DNA from: Bradyrhizobium sp. Ghvi
GTDB taxonomy: Bacteria > Pseudomonadota > Alphaproteobacteria > Rhizobiales > Xanthobacteraceae
Length of the DNA stretch: 64,000 nucleotides
Direction: 5' to 3'
Assembly: GCF_900115265.1 (NCBI RefSeq)
Contig: NZ_FOVU01000002.1
Span: forward strand, 496,001 to 560,000
Every line of letters begins with the position of its first letter. Position 1 is the stretch's first letter. Below the pieces are notes generated by a model. It did no database searches, was not told the DNA's origin, and saw nothing but the letters and a program-made list of their open reading frames with translations. Made by a program: the position numbers and the translations under genes. This document shows positions 26,699 to 36,148 of this stretch, piece after piece.

Positions 26699-29464
26699 AT
26701 GAATATCGTTATTGTGGAGTCGCCGGCGAAAGCCAAGACGATCAACAAATATTTGGGCTCGTCCTATGAGGTTCTGGCCTCGTTCGGCCATGTCCGCGAC
26801 CTCCCCGCGAAGAACGGTTCCGTCGATCCCGAGGCCAATTTCAAGATGATCTGGGAGGTCGACCCCAAGGCGGCCGGCCGGCTCAACGACATCGCCAAAT
26901 CCCTGAAGGGCGCCGACCGCCTGATTCTGGCCACCGACCCTGATCGCGAGGGCGAGGCCATCTCGTGGCATGTGCTGGAGGTGATGAAGGAGAAGCGCGC
27001 GCTGAAGGATCAGAAGATCGAGCGCGTGGTGTTCAACGCCATTACCAAGCAGGCCGTCACGGACGCGATGAAGCATCCGCGCCAGATCGACGGCGCGCTG
27101 GTCGACGCCTATATGGCGCGCCGCGCGCTGGACTACCTGGTTGGCTTCACCCTCTCCCCCGTGCTCTGGCGCAAGCTGCCGGGTGCCCGCTCGGCCGGCC
27201 GCGTGCAGTCGGTGGCGCTGCGCCTCGTCTGCGACCGCGAGCTCGAGATCGAAAAGTTCGTGCCGCGTGAGTACTGGTCGCTGATCGCGACGCTGCTGAC
27301 GCCGCGGGGCGAGGCCTTCGAGGCGCGCCTGGTCGGCGCCGACGGCAAGAAGATCCAGCGTCTCGACATCGGCACCGGTGCGGAAGCCGAAGACTTCAAG
27401 AAGGCGCTGGAACTGGCGACCTATGCGGTCACGGCGGTCGATGCCAAGCCGGCGCGGCGCAATCCGCAGGCACCCTTCACCACCTCGACGCTACAGCAGG
27501 AAGCCAGCCGCAAATACGGCTTTGCGCCCGCACACACGATGCGTATCGCCCAGCGCCTGTATGAAGGCATCGACATCGGCGGCGAGACCACCGGACTCAT
27601 TACTTATATGCGTACCGACGGCGTGCAGATCGCCCCCGAGGCGATTACCCAGGCGCGCAAGGTGATCGGCGAGGATTACGGCAAGGCCTATGTCCCTGAC
27701 GCCCCGCGCCAGTACCAGGCCAAGGCCAAGAACGCCCAGGAAGCGCACGAGGCGATCCGCCCGACCGACCTCTCCCGTCGTCCTGATAGCATGAACCGCA
27801 AGCTCGATGCCGATCAGGCGCGGCTGTATGAATTGATCTGGAAGCGCACCATCGCGAGCCAGATGGAATCCGCCGAGCTTGAGCGCACCACCGTCGACAT
27901 CACGGCGAAGGCCGGCGGGCGCACCCTGGAGCTGCGCGCCACCGGCCAGGTCGTCAAGTTCGACGGCTTCCTGACGCTCTACCAGGAAGGCCGCGACGAC
28001 GAGGAGGACGAAGACTCCCGCCGCCTGCCCGCGATGAGCCAGGGCGAGGCGATCAAGCGCGACTCGCTGTCCGTTACCCAGCATTTCACCGAGCCGCCGC
28101 CGCGCTTCTCGGAGGCTTCGCTGGTCAAGCGCATGGAAGAGCTCGGCATCGGCCGACCCTCGACCTATGCCTCGATCCTCCAGGTGCTGAAGGACCGCGG
28201 CTACGTCAAGCTGGAGAAGAAGCGCTTGCACGGCGAGGACAAGGGCCGCGTCGTGGTCGCGTTCCTCGAAAGCTTCTTCAACCGCTACGTCGAATATGAT
28301 TTTACGGCCAATCTGGAGGAGCAGCTCGACCGCATCTCCAACAACGAGATCTCCTGGCAGCAGGTGCTGAAGGATTTCTGGACCGGCTTCATCGGCGCCG
28401 TCGACGAGATCAAGGATCTGCGCGTCGCACAAGTACTCGACGTGCTCGACGAGATGCTCGGCCAGCACATCTATCCGCCGCGTGCCGATGGCGGCGACAT
28501 CAGGCAGTGCCCGAGCTGCGGCACTGGGCGGCTCAATTTGAAGGCCGGCAAGTTCGGCGCCTTCGTCGGCTGCTCCAACTATCCGGAGTGCCGCTACACG
28601 CGGCAGCTCGCCGCCGACAGCGAGCAGACTGCCGACCGTTCGCTCGGCCAGGATCCTGACACGGGCCGCGATGTCTGGGTGAAGGCCGGCCGCTTCGGCC
28701 CCTACATCCAGCTCGGCGAGCAGAAGGATTATGAGGAAGGCGAGAAGCCGAAGCGCGCCGGCATCCCCAAGGGCACCTCGCCCAGCGATGTCGACCTCGA
28801 GCTTGCGCTGAAGCTGTTGTCGCTGCCGCGCGAGATCGGCAAGCATCCGGAGACCGGCCAGCCGATCACGGCGGGCCTCGGCCGATTCGGGCCATTCGTG
28901 AAGCACGAGAAGACCTATGCCAGCCTCGAGGCCGGCGACGAAGTCTTCGACATCGGCCTCAACCGCGCCGTGACGCTGATCGCGGAGAAGGTCGCCAAGG
29001 GGCCGAGCCGTCGCTTCGGCGCCGATCCCGGCAAGGCGCTCGGCGATCATCCGACGCTCGGCACCGTCACCGTGAAGAGTGGCCGCTATGGCGCCTACGT
29101 CACCGCGGGCGGCGTCAACGCGACGATCCCGGCCGAGTTCGAAAAGGACACCGTCACGCTGGCACAGGCGATCGCGTTGATCGACGAGCGCGCGGCCAAG
29201 GGTGGCGGCAAGACCAAGGCAAAGAAGGCAGCGAAGCCGGCCAAGGCCAGGAAGGCTGCAGAGAAAGCTGCGGACGGCGAGGACGCCGCGCCGAAGCCAA
29301 AGAAAGCGGCCGCGAAGAAAGCGGCCAAACCGAAAACCGAATCCACCAGCAAGGCGCGCGCAGGCGTGGCGCCGACGGCCAAGACTTCAGCAGTCAAGAC
29401 CTCGGCGACCAAGTCGGCTGGCGCAGCCAAAGCTCCGGCCAAGAAGAGTGCCGGCACCAATTAG
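26699..29464 (+). CDS. topA: DNA topoisomerase I
   Basis: A 921-residue type IA topoisomerase that relaxes negative supercoils. The Toprim domain shows MNIVIVESPAKAKTINKYLG and ILATDPDREGEAISWH. The active-site tyrosine is Y303 in LITYMRTDGVQIAPEA. A Cys4 zinc finger starts near C604 (CPSCGTGRLNLKAGKFGAFV then GCSNYPECRYTR). Several topo-C repeats follow (GRFGPYIQLGEQ, LGRFGPFVKHEK, SGRYGAYVTAGGVN). The last ~80 residues are a Lys/Ala-rich tail that should bind DNA. The start is ATG 26699; the long upstream frame is not part of it. rnr follows 7 bases later. Confidence 0.97.
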   Translation: MNIVIVESPAKAKTINKYLGSSYEVLASFGHVRDLPAKNGSVDPEANFKMIWEVDPKAAGRLNDIAKSLKGADRLILATDPDREGEAISWHVLEVMKEKRALKDQKIERVVFNAITKQAVTDAMKHPRQIDGALVDAYMARRALDYLVGFTLSPVLWRKLPGARSAGRVQSVALRLVCDRELEIEKFVPREYWSLIATLLTPRGEAFEARLVGADGKKIQRLDIGTGAEAEDFKKALELATYAVTAVDAKPARRNPQAPFTTSTLQQEASRKYGFAPAHTMRIAQRLYEGIDIGGETTGLITYMRTDGVQIAPEAITQARKVIGEDYGKAYVPDAPRQYQAKAKNAQEAHEAIRPTDLSRRPDSMNRKLDADQARLYELIWKRTIASQMESAELERTTVDITAKAGGRTLELRATGQVVKFDGFLTLYQEGRDDEEDEDSRRLPAMSQGEAIKRDSLSVTQHFTEPPPRFSEASLVKRMEELGIGRPSTYASILQVLKDRGYVKLEKKRLHGEDKGRVVVAFLESFFNRYVEYDFTANLEEQLDRISNNEISWQQVLKDFWTGFIGAVDEIKDLRVAQVLDVLDEMLGQHIYPPRADGGDIRQCPSCGTGRLNLKAGKFGAFVGCSNYPECRYTRQLAADSEQTADRSLGQDPDTGRDVWVKAGRFGPYIQLGEQKDYEEGEKPKRAGIPKGTSPSDVDLELALKLLSLPREIGKHPETGQPITAGLGRFGPFVKHEKTYASLEAGDEVFDIGLNRAVTLIAEKVAKGPSRRFGADPGKALGDHPTLGTVTVKSGRYGAYVTAGGVNATIPAEFEKDTVTLAQAIALIDERAAKGGGKTKAKKAAKPAKARKAAEKAADGEDAAPKPKKAAAKKAAKPKTESTSKARAGVAPTAKTSAVKTSATKSAGAAKAPAKKSAGTN

Positions 29465-29471
29465 AGGTTAA

Positions 29472-31826
29472 GTGAAACGCAAGAATGACCATGGCTTTCC
29501 CGACAGGCAGGCCATCGTCGCCTTCATCAAGGCACATCCAGGAAAGGTCGGAACCCGCGACATCGCGCGCGAGTTCGGCTTGAAGAACGCCGATCGCATC
29601 GAGCTCAAGCGCATTTTGCGCGAGCTTGCCGATGACGGCACCATCAAGAAAAAACGCCACACGGTCTCCGAGCCGGACAGCCTGCCGCCGACCTTGGTCG
29701 CCGACATCATCGGCCGTGACCGCGACGGCGAGCTGATTGCCTCTCCCACAGAGTGGGACGAAGTCGAGAGCGGCGAGCCGCCGAAGATCCTCATCGAGAT
29801 GCCGCGCCGGCCCAAGCCCGGCACCGCCGCCGGCGTCGGCGATCGCGCTCTGCTGCGGGTCGAACGCACGGACGAGACCGAAGGACCAGCCTATCGCGGC
29901 CGCGTCATCAAGGTGTTCGACAAGGCCAAGAGCCGCATCCTCGGCGTGTTCCGCGAGCTCCCCGAGGGCGGCGGACGGCTCGTGCCCGTCGACAAGAAGA
30001 TGGCGGACCGCGAGCTGAACATCGCCGCCGCCGACACCAAGGGCGCGCAGGACGGCGACCTCGTCAGCGTCGATATCGTCCGCACCCGCAGCTTTGGCCT
30101 CGCCTCCGGCCGCGTGAAAGAGAAGCTCGGCTCGGTCAAGAGCGAGAAGGCGATCAGCCTGATCGCGATCTACGCCCATGACATCCCCTTGCAATTCTCT
30201 TCCGCCGCGATGCGCGACGCGGAAGCGGCAGAGCCCGCCAATCTGAAGGGGCGCGAGGACTGGCGCGACGTCCCGCTCGTCACCATCGATCCGCCCGACG
30301 CCAAGGATCACGACGACGCGGTGCATGCGCAACCCGATCCCGATCCGAACAACAAGGGCGGCTTCATCGTCGACGTTGCCATCGCCGACGTGAGTTTTTA
30401 CGTGCGGCCGGGCACCGCGCTCGACCGCGACGCACTCGACCGCGGCAATTCGGTCTATTTCCCCGACCGCGTCGTGCCGATGCTGCCCGAGCGCATCTCC
30501 AACAATCTGTGCTCGCTGGTGCCGGGCGAGCCGCGCGGCGCGCTCGCGGTGCGCATGATCATCGCCCCTGACGGCCGCAAGCGCTCGCACAGCTTTCATC
30601 GTATCCTGATGCGTTCGGCCGCCAAGCTGAACTACGCGCAGGCGCAGGCCGCAATCGATGGTCGGCCTGATGACACCACCGGTCCCCTGCTCGATCCGAT
30701 CCTGAAACCGCTCTATGCAGCTTACGCGTGCGTCAAGCGTGCACGCGACGAGCGCGATCCGCTCAATCTCGATCTGCCCGAACGCAAGATTCTCCTCAAG
30801 AGCGACGGCACGGTCGACCGCGTCGTCGTCCCTGAACGACTCGACGCGCACAAGCTGATCGAGGAGTTCATGATCCTCGCCAACGTCGCCGCGGCCGAGA
30901 TGCTGGAGAAGAAGTCGCTCCCGTTGATCTATCGCGTGCATGACGAGCCGACGCTGGAGAAGGTCCACGCGCTCTCCGAATTCCTGGAGACGCTCGACGT
31001 TCCCTTCGCCAAATCAGGCGCGCTGCGTCCGACCTTGTTCAACCGCGTCCTGGCCCAGCTCGAAGGCCACGACTACTACCCTCTCGTCAGCGAGGTGGTC
31101 TTGCGCGCCCAGGCGCAAGCCGAATACTCCTCCGAGAACTACGGGCATTTCGGCCTGAACTTGCGACGTTACGCGCATTTCACCTCGCCGATCCGCCGCT
31201 ATGCCGACCTCGTCGTGCACCGCGCGCTGGTGCGCGCGCTCGACCTCGGCGAAGGCGCCCTGCCCGACAGCGAGACGCCGGAATCGCTCGGCGAGGTCGC
31301 CGCGCATATTTCGCTCACAGAACGGCGCGCGATGAAGGCGGAGCGCGAGACCGTCGACCGCCTGATCGCCCATCACCTTGCCGACCGCATCGGCGCGAGC
31401 TTCCAGGGCCGCGTCTCCGGCGTCACCCGCGCAGGGCTGTTCGTGAAGCTGAGCGAGACCGGTGCCGACGGGCTTATCCCGATCAGATCCCTCGGCACGG
31501 AATATTTCAACTACGACGAGAGCCGCCACGCGCTGATCGGCACGCGCAGCGGCACCATGTACCAGCTCGGCGACGTCGTCGACGTCCGCCTGATCGAAGC
31601 TGCTCCCGTCGCCGGCGCGCTGCGTTTCGAGCTGCTGTCATCCTCCAGCGAGACCAGCCCGCGCGAGCGCAGGCGTCCCGGCGGGCAACGCCGCCCCTCG
31701 TTCAAGGCGCATCCCGGACGCAGCCCGGATAAGAAACGCAAGCCGCCTAAGCCAAAATCCGGCAAAGCGAAGGGCAAGGGAAAGAGCAAGGGCAAGAGCA
31801 AAGGCAAGAAGGGCAAGGCATGGTGA
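29472..31826 (+). CDS. rnr: Ribonuclease R
   Basis: A 784-residue RNase II/R family 3'-5' exoribonuclease able to degrade structured RNA. An N-terminal winged-helix region (DRQAIVAFIKAHPGKVGTRD) is followed by cold-shock domains. The RNB domain carries VTIDPPDAKDHDDAVHAQP with the metal-binding Asp cluster, and then PERISNNLCSLVPGEPRGA, FTSPIRRYADLVVHRALVRA and an S1 domain (GRVSGVTRAGLFVKLSETGA). The tail is strongly basic (KGKGKSKGKSKGKKGKAW). It starts with GTG 29472, 7 bases after topA, so coupling is likely. Confidence 0.96.
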   Translation: MKRKNDHGFPDRQAIVAFIKAHPGKVGTRDIAREFGLKNADRIELKRILRELADDGTIKKKRHTVSEPDSLPPTLVADIIGRDRDGELIASPTEWDEVESGEPPKILIEMPRRPKPGTAAGVGDRALLRVERTDETEGPAYRGRVIKVFDKAKSRILGVFRELPEGGGRLVPVDKKMADRELNIAAADTKGAQDGDLVSVDIVRTRSFGLASGRVKEKLGSVKSEKAISLIAIYAHDIPLQFSSAAMRDAEAAEPANLKGREDWRDVPLVTIDPPDAKDHDDAVHAQPDPDPNNKGGFIVDVAIADVSFYVRPGTALDRDALDRGNSVYFPDRVVPMLPERISNNLCSLVPGEPRGALAVRMIIAPDGRKRSHSFHRILMRSAAKLNYAQAQAAIDGRPDDTTGPLLDPILKPLYAAYACVKRARDERDPLNLDLPERKILLKSDGTVDRVVVPERLDAHKLIEEFMILANVAAAEMLEKKSLPLIYRVHDEPTLEKVHALSEFLETLDVPFAKSGALRPTLFNRVLAQLEGHDYYPLVSEVVLRAQAQAEYSSENYGHFGLNLRRYAHFTSPIRRYADLVVHRALVRALDLGEGALPDSETPESLGEVAAHISLTERRAMKAERETVDRLIAHHLADRIGASFQGRVSGVTRAGLFVKLSETGADGLIPIRSLGTEYFNYDESRHALIGTRSGTMYQLGDVVDVRLIEAAPVAGALRFELLSSSSETSPRERRRPGGQRRPSFKAHPGRSPDKKRKPPKPKSGKAKGKGKSKGKSKGKKGKAW

Positions 31827-32260
31827 CGATGAGCACAGCTCCAAAGATCTGGACGCGCGAGACCGGCCTCGTCGAGAAGCGCGACGTCTTTGCCGCGATG
31901 AAGCGCGGCTTTCGCGGTCGCTGCCCGCGCTGCGGCGAGGGAAAGCTGTTTCGTGCTTTCCTGAAGACCGCCGACAATTGCGCGGCCTGCGGCCTCGACT
32001 TCACGCCGCATCGCGCCGACGACCTGCCCGCCTATCTCGTGATCGTCATCGTCGGGCATATCGTGGTGCCCACGATCCTCTGGATCGAGACCAACTACAC
32101 CACTCCGGTTTGGCTCAGCTTTGCCGCCTATTTGCCCTTCACCTTCTTCGCTTCCCTAGGGCTGTTGCAGCCCGTGAAGGGAGCTGTGGTCGGCTTGCAA
32201 TGGGCTCTGCGCATGCACGGGTTTGACGACAATCCGCCGGATGGTATTCCGCCCGTGTAG
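31820..32260 (+). CDS. DUF983 family membrane protein
   Basis: A 146-residue protein with a zinc-ribbon-like N-terminal part (RCPRCGEGKLFRAFLKTADN, then CAACGLDFTPHRADD), two CxxC pairs that could bind metal, and two transmembrane helices (YLVIVIVGHIVVPTILWIET and WLSFAAYLPFTFFASLGLLQ). This is the DUF983 layout. The function of the family is not established. The ATG at 31820 overlaps the rnr stop. It belongs to the topA-rnr operon. Confidence 0.92.
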   Translation: MVTMSTAPKIWTRETGLVEKRDVFAAMKRGFRGRCPRCGEGKLFRAFLKTADNCAACGLDFTPHRADDLPAYLVIVIVGHIVVPTILWIETNYTTPVWLSFAAYLPFTFFASLGLLQPVKGAVVGLQWALRMHGFDDNPPDGIPPV

Positions 32261-32292
32261 ACTGAATAAGCAAGAACAGTTCTGGTGAGGAT

Positions 32293-33042
32293 ATGACGGA
32301 TACGGCGCAGGCAGCTGACAAGGCCAAGGTCCACGAGGAGAAGGAAGCCGATCACCATCCCTATTTTCGTCCTCGGGACGCGGCAACACTCATCCTGGTC
32401 GATCGCAGCAGCTCGGTGCCAAAGGTGCTGGTCGGCAAGCGCCACGACAAGGTGGTGTTCATGCCCGGCAAGTTCGTCTTCCCGGGCGGACGCGTCGACA
32501 AGGACGATCATCGTGTGCCGGTTGCCGCGCCCATCACCGCGGAGCTGGAAGCCAATCTCGCCAAGGGCAGCCCGAAGACCCCGGCCTCGCGCGCAAAATC
32601 GTTGGCAATTGCCGCGATCCGCGAAGCCTGCGAGGAGACCGGCCTCTGCCTCGGACGCAAAGCTGAGGGCAAGGCCAGGCTCGAAGGCCCCTGGAAGCCG
32701 TTCGCGGATGCGGGCCTCTTGCCCGATCCCTCCAGCCTGTTCCTGATCGCGCGCGCGATCACCCCGCCCGGCCGCGTCAAACGCTTCGACACGCGCTTCT
32801 TCACGGCGGATGCCTCCGCGATCACCCATCGCGTCGAGGGCGTGATCCATGCCGATGCCGAGCTGGTGGAGCTGGTCTGGGTCGAGCTCGGCTCAAAACC
32901 GCTCGCCGATCTGCATCCGATGACGCGCAACGTGCTGAACGAGCTCGACACGCGCCTTGCCACCGGTCCGCTCCGACACGATGCGCCGGTGCCGTTCTTC
33001 CATTTCTACGGCGGCAAGATGCAGAAGGACATTTTGAGCTGA
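32293..33042 (+). CDS. NUDIX hydrolase with insertion in the Nudix box region
   Basis: A 249-residue NUDIX protein. The box begins KFVFPGGRVDKDDHR and ends AIAAIREACEETGLCLG (REUxEExG with the metal-binding Glu). About 35 residues are inserted between these halves, a feature seen in larger NUDIX proteins of the CoA/NUDT19 kind. C-terminal HYF-type segments (PFFHFYGGKMQKDIL) follow. The substrate is unknown; a nucleotide-sugar or CoA diphosphate is possible. It is 32 bases after DUF983 and likely in the same operon. Confidence 0.9.
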   Translation: MTDTAQAADKAKVHEEKEADHHPYFRPRDAATLILVDRSSSVPKVLVGKRHDKVVFMPGKFVFPGGRVDKDDHRVPVAAPITAELEANLAKGSPKTPASRAKSLAIAAIREACEETGLCLGRKAEGKARLEGPWKPFADAGLLPDPSSLFLIARAITPPGRVKRFDTRFFTADASAITHRVEGVIHADAELVELVWVELGSKPLADLHPMTRNVLNELDTRLATGPLRHDAPVPFFHFYGGKMQKDILS

Positions 33043-33054
33043 TCAGCTCTCTGG

Positions 33055-33156
33055 TCATTCCGAGGCGCGCATAGCGCGAACCCGGAATCCATCGGGCCGC
33101 AGAGACTGACGTTGGATGGATTCCGGGCTCGCGCCAAGAGGCGCGCCCCGGAATGA
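33055..33156. repeat. Long 'TCATTCCG...CGGAATGA' repeat between convergent genes
   Basis: TCATTCCGAGGCGCGC at one end and GCGCCCCGGAATGA at the other, with inner ACCCGGAATCCATC/GGATGGATTCCGGG pairing. It lies between the NUDIX stop (33042) and the convergent membrane-protein stop, a natural place for a two-way terminator. Confidence 0.85.
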
Positions 33157-33166
33157 CGGCACGGCG

Positions 33167-33712
33167 CTATTCGTCCACATCCGGCTCGGTGCCGACATAG
33201 TCCCGCGCCGGCAGTTTCAAGACGCGGCCGATCTCGCTGGCGAGCTTGTCCGCCTCCTCGCGCCTGGTAAAACTCTGAAGCATGATCGGCTCGGTGCCCT
33301 TGCTGCCGCAGAGGTTGACGTCGTAGGTCGTCAGCTCAGGATCATAGTCGTCGGTAATGCTGATGAAGTGATACTCGGCGAGATCGCGCTGCTTGCGGAT
33401 ATTCAAAGGGCCGAACTGCCTGGTGATGACGATCTGGCGGAGCGCCTTGTTGAGCACGACAAAGTAGCGGAACGTCAGCAGGATCACGCCGGGAATGCCG
33501 ATCAGCAGCCCAAGGCCCGTGAACACCAGCACCGGCACGAGATCGTCCGCCAGCCTGCCGAAGCCGGTAAAATCCTGGCGGAGGCCGAGCGCGACGTTCC
33601 AGAGCAGATAGGCGCTCGCCGCGAGCAGCGGCAGCGACAACAGCCGGCCGAACCAGGGCATCGGACGATCGATCCGGACAACGCCGCCGTCTACGCTCAT
33701 TGCGCTGGCCAT
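33167..33712 (-). CDS. Conserved membrane protein, uncharacterised
   Basis: A 181-residue protein with two transmembrane helices (WFGRLLSLPLLAASAYLLWN and LVPVLVFTGLGLLIGIPGVI) and a cytosolic C-terminal part with a beta-rich DYDPELTTYDVNLCGSKGTE and LQSFTRREEADKLASEIG. This resembles a PH-like membrane-associated module (YFVVLNKALRQIVITRQF before it), but that is inference. The start is ATG 33710-33712, behind CGGGGAGATTGTT. It is separated from its neighbours by repeats. Confidence 0.75.
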   Translation of the reverse strand: MASAMSVDGGVVRIDRPMPWFGRLLSLPLLAASAYLLWNVALGLRQDFTGFGRLADDLVPVLVFTGLGLLIGIPGVILLTFRYFVVLNKALRQIVITRQFGPLNIRKQRDLAEYHFISITDDYDPELTTYDVNLCGSKGTEPIMLQSFTRREEADKLASEIGRVLKLPARDYVGTEPDVDE

Positions 33713-33783
33713 GAACAATCTCCCGGGGAATGAAGGTCATGGCTTGGTCGGTGCGAACTATGGATTGGTTCGATGCCCCTCCC

Positions 33784-33805
33784 GTCATTCCGAGCCCGGA
33801 ATGAC
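33784..33805. repeat. Minimal GTCATTCCG/CGGAATGAC palindrome
   Basis: GTCATTCCG and CGGAATGAC are perfect 9-bp arms around four bases. A minimal copy of the class seen at 13811, 16290 and 33055, located in the leader before the LLM monooxygenase gene. Confidence 0.8.
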
Positions 33806-33920
33806 GCGATTGTGCTCAGCATGTCGCCAAAAACAAAAAATTCTTCCCGCCTCTCCCAATGGCGGAGTTCCCAGGCGTGCCTATGTCTTTCCGCAACGAC
33901 ACCAGACGGGATTGGGCGTG

Positions 33921-35246
33921 ATGGCACAACGGCAACTCAAGCTTGGCGCGTTCATGCGCCCGATCAGCATCCACACCGGCGCCTGGCGCTATCCCGGGGC
34001 CTGGCCCGACGCCAATTTCAATTTTGCACATATCAAGCAGCTGATCCAAAAGCTCGAAGCCGGCAAGTTCGATGCCTTCTTCATGGCCGATCACCTCGCC
34101 GTGTTGAACATGCCGATCAACGCCCTCAAACGCAGCCACACCGTGACCTCGTTCGAGCCGTTCACGCTGCTGTCGGCGCTCTCGGCCGTCACAGAGCGCA
34201 TCGGCCTGATCGCGACGGGCTCGACCACGTTCGACGAGCCCTATCACGTCGCCCGCCGCTTCGCCTCGCTCGACCATCTCAGCGGCGGCCGCGCCGGCTG
34301 GAACATCGTCACCACCTCGAACCCGGACGCGGCGCTGAACTTCGGTCTCGACGATCACATGGAGCACGCCGAGCGCTACAAGCGCGCCCGCGAGTTCTAC
34401 GACGTCGTCACGGACTTATGGGATTCCTTCGCCGATGACGCCTTCGTGCGCGATGTCGAGAGCGGGTTGTTCTTCGATCCCGCGAAGATGCACGTGCTCG
34501 ATCATGTCGGCAAATATCTGAAGGTGCGCGGCCCGCTCAATATCGCCCGCCCCGTGCAGGGCTGGCCCGTGATCGTGCAGGCGGGCGCCTCGGAAGACGG
34601 CAAGCAGCTCGCGGCCGAGACGGCGGAAGCCGTCTTCACCGGCGGCGGCAGCCTCGCCGACGGACAGAAGCTCTACGCCGACATCAAGGGGCGGATGGAG
34701 AAGATCGGCCGCGACCCCGAGCATCTGAAGATCCTGCCCGGCGCTTTCGTCGTGGTCGGCGACAGCGTCGACGAGGCCAAGGAGAAACGCGCGCTGCTCG
34801 ACAGCCGCGTGCACTATGACAGCGCGATCGCCTCCCTCTCGGTCATCCTCGGCACCGACGCCTCCGGCTTCGATCCGGATGGCCAATTGCCTGATGTCCC
34901 GGAGACCAATGCCAGCAAGAGCGGCCGTCAGCGGATGGTCGACCTTGCGAGGCGCGACAAGCTCACCGTGCGCCAGCTCGCCCAGCGCGTCGGCGGATAT
35001 GGCGGACTGTCCTTCGTCGGCACGGCAAAGACCATCGCCGACCAGATGGAGGAATGGCTGGTCGGGCGCGGTTCTGATGGATTCAACATCATGTTCCCGT
35101 TCCTGCCCGCCGGTCTTGACGATTTCGTCGACAAGGTCGTCCCGGAGCTGCAGCGCCGCGGGATTTTCCGGAAAGAGTATGAAGGGACCACTTTGAGGGA
35201 CAATCTGGGCCTTCCGCGGCCGAAAAACCGCTTCTTCGAGGCCTGA
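33921..35246 (+). CDS. LLM-class flavin-dependent monooxygenase (NtaA/SnaA/DszA family)
   Basis: A 441-residue luciferase-like monooxygenase of the NtaA/SnaA/DszA group, which uses FMNH2 supplied by a separate reductase. The barrel has LGAFMRPISIHTGAWRYPGA at the start (typical of the family), FFMADHLAVLNM, GRAGWNIVTTSNPDAALNFG, and VIVQAGASEDGKQLAAETAE. Substrates in the family range from nitrilotriacetate to sulfur heterocycles, so no assignment is possible here; the reductase partner is not in this window. ATG 33921 is used. It stands between the NUDIX block and rpmG and interrupts the backbone. Confidence 0.9.
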   Translation: MAQRQLKLGAFMRPISIHTGAWRYPGAWPDANFNFAHIKQLIQKLEAGKFDAFFMADHLAVLNMPINALKRSHTVTSFEPFTLLSALSAVTERIGLIATGSTTFDEPYHVARRFASLDHLSGGRAGWNIVTTSNPDAALNFGLDDHMEHAERYKRAREFYDVVTDLWDSFADDAFVRDVESGLFFDPAKMHVLDHVGKYLKVRGPLNIARPVQGWPVIVQAGASEDGKQLAAETAEAVFTGGGSLADGQKLYADIKGRMEKIGRDPEHLKILPGAFVVVGDSVDEAKEKRALLDSRVHYDSAIASLSVILGTDASGFDPDGQLPDVPETNASKSGRQRMVDLARRDKLTVRQLAQRVGGYGGLSFVGTAKTIADQMEEWLVGRGSDGFNIMFPFLPAGLDDFVDKVVPELQRRGIFRKEYEGTTLRDNLGLPRPKNRFFEA

Positions 35247-35282
35247 TCGGGCCGATTTGAGTGGTTTTCCAGCCCTAAAACC

Positions 35283-35310
35283 TTGACATCAGGCGGTTTC
35301 TGGCTAGGTT
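35283..35310 (+). promoter_or_regulatory. Candidate promoter of rpmG
   Basis: TTGACA at 35283-35288 and TAGGTT at 35305-35310, with a 16-base spacer. They are 60 bases before the rpmG start and downstream of the LLM gene stop. A perfect -35 makes this one of the clearer sigma70-type promoters in the window. Confidence 0.6.
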
Positions 35311-35370
35311 GCCGGCCAACGCGGGCCGTTTGGCCGGCTCCAGATTCCCTTCATTTCTGAGGTTCAGAAC

Positions 35371-35538
35371 ATGGCCAAAGCGGTCACCATCAAGGTCAAG
35401 CTCGTGTCCTCGGCCGACACCGGCTTCTACTACGTCGCCAAGAAGAACTCGCGCACCATGACCGACAAGCTGGTCAAGAAGAAGTATGACCCGGTCGCGC
35501 GCAAGCACGTCGAATTCAAGGAAGCCAAGATCAAGTAA
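35371..35538 (+). CDS. rpmG: 50S ribosomal protein L33
   Basis: A 55-residue L33 starting [20 protein letters not shown] and continuing [20 protein letters not shown], then [14 protein letters not shown]. This is the alphaproteobacterial form without the four zinc-binding Cys, so it does not depend on zinc. A promoter (35283-35310) and an intrinsic terminator (35566-35589) frame it as a single-gene unit. Confidence 0.97.
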   Translation: MAKAVTIKVKLVSSADTGFYYVAKKNSRTMTDKLVKKKYDPVARKHVEFKEAKIK

Positions 35539-35565
35539 GATCGGCGGAAACGTTGAAGCGTTTTG

Positions 35566-35589
35566 CGGGGCCCTGTCGGGCCCCGTTTT
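35566..35589 (+). terminator. Intrinsic terminator of rpmG
   Basis: CGGGGCCC (35566-35573), loop TGTC, GGGCCCCG (35578-35585), then TTTT. A perfect GC-rich 8-bp stem 28 bases past the rpmG stop. Confidence 0.9.
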
Positions 35590-35631
35590 CGTTTCCGCTC
35601 TCGTGTCCGAGACGCGCGGCGAGCCAGACGA

Positions 35632-35928
35632 TCAGCGACCTGTGGGATCCTGGCGCCGACCCGGACGAACATTCTGGGGCCCGCCCTGGCCGCTATTGGT
35701 GCCGGCGTTGGATCCGGAACCAGCATTGCTACCGTTGCCCATACCGGTCGTGCCGTTGCTCGATCCGCCGCCGGTCGTGCCGGCTCCTCCCACACTGGCG
35801 CCTGTTCCAGCGCCGGCGCTTGCACCGGCTCCGCCCGTTCCACCGCCGCCCGTCTGGGCATGGGCGAAACCGATCGACGCGCCGGCAAGCAACGCGCACA
35901 TGGCCACCGAGAAAATGGTCTTTCGCAT
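35632..35928 (-). CDS. Secreted Gly/Ser/Ala-rich low-complexity protein
   Basis: A 98-residue precursor with a signal peptide (MRKTIFSVAMCALLAGASIG then FAHAQ). The mature part is almost entirely Gly, Ser, Ala, Thr and Asn (TGGGGTGGAGASAGAGTGAS and similar). It ends in a basic GPQNVRPGRRQDPTGR. AGGGAG precedes the ATG (35926-35928). Small exported glycine-rich proteins of this type are frequent in Bradyrhizobium, with no known function. The mature part probably lacks a stable fold. Confidence 0.75.
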   Translation of the reverse strand: MRKTIFSVAMCALLAGASIGFAHAQTGGGGTGGAGASAGAGTGASVGGAGTTGGGSSNGTTGMGNGSNAGSGSNAGTNSGQGGPQNVRPGRRQDPTGR

Positions 35929-36148
35929 GTTCAACTCCCTTGAGGTTGTGCGCGTCAACTGAAGTTGCGCGCGGACGTTCCTAAGCGCTGATGACAAGCT
36001 GTCGCGATTCGTCAGGAACGATGTCGCACTAGGCAGAATTGACGCGTGCCCCTGCCGAACAATCGTTGAGCCATCATCATCGAGTGGGTATGTTCTGAGG
36101 GTTCACCTCTTCCGGCGCCGTTCGGCTGACAGAGATGGAGGATCGGCC

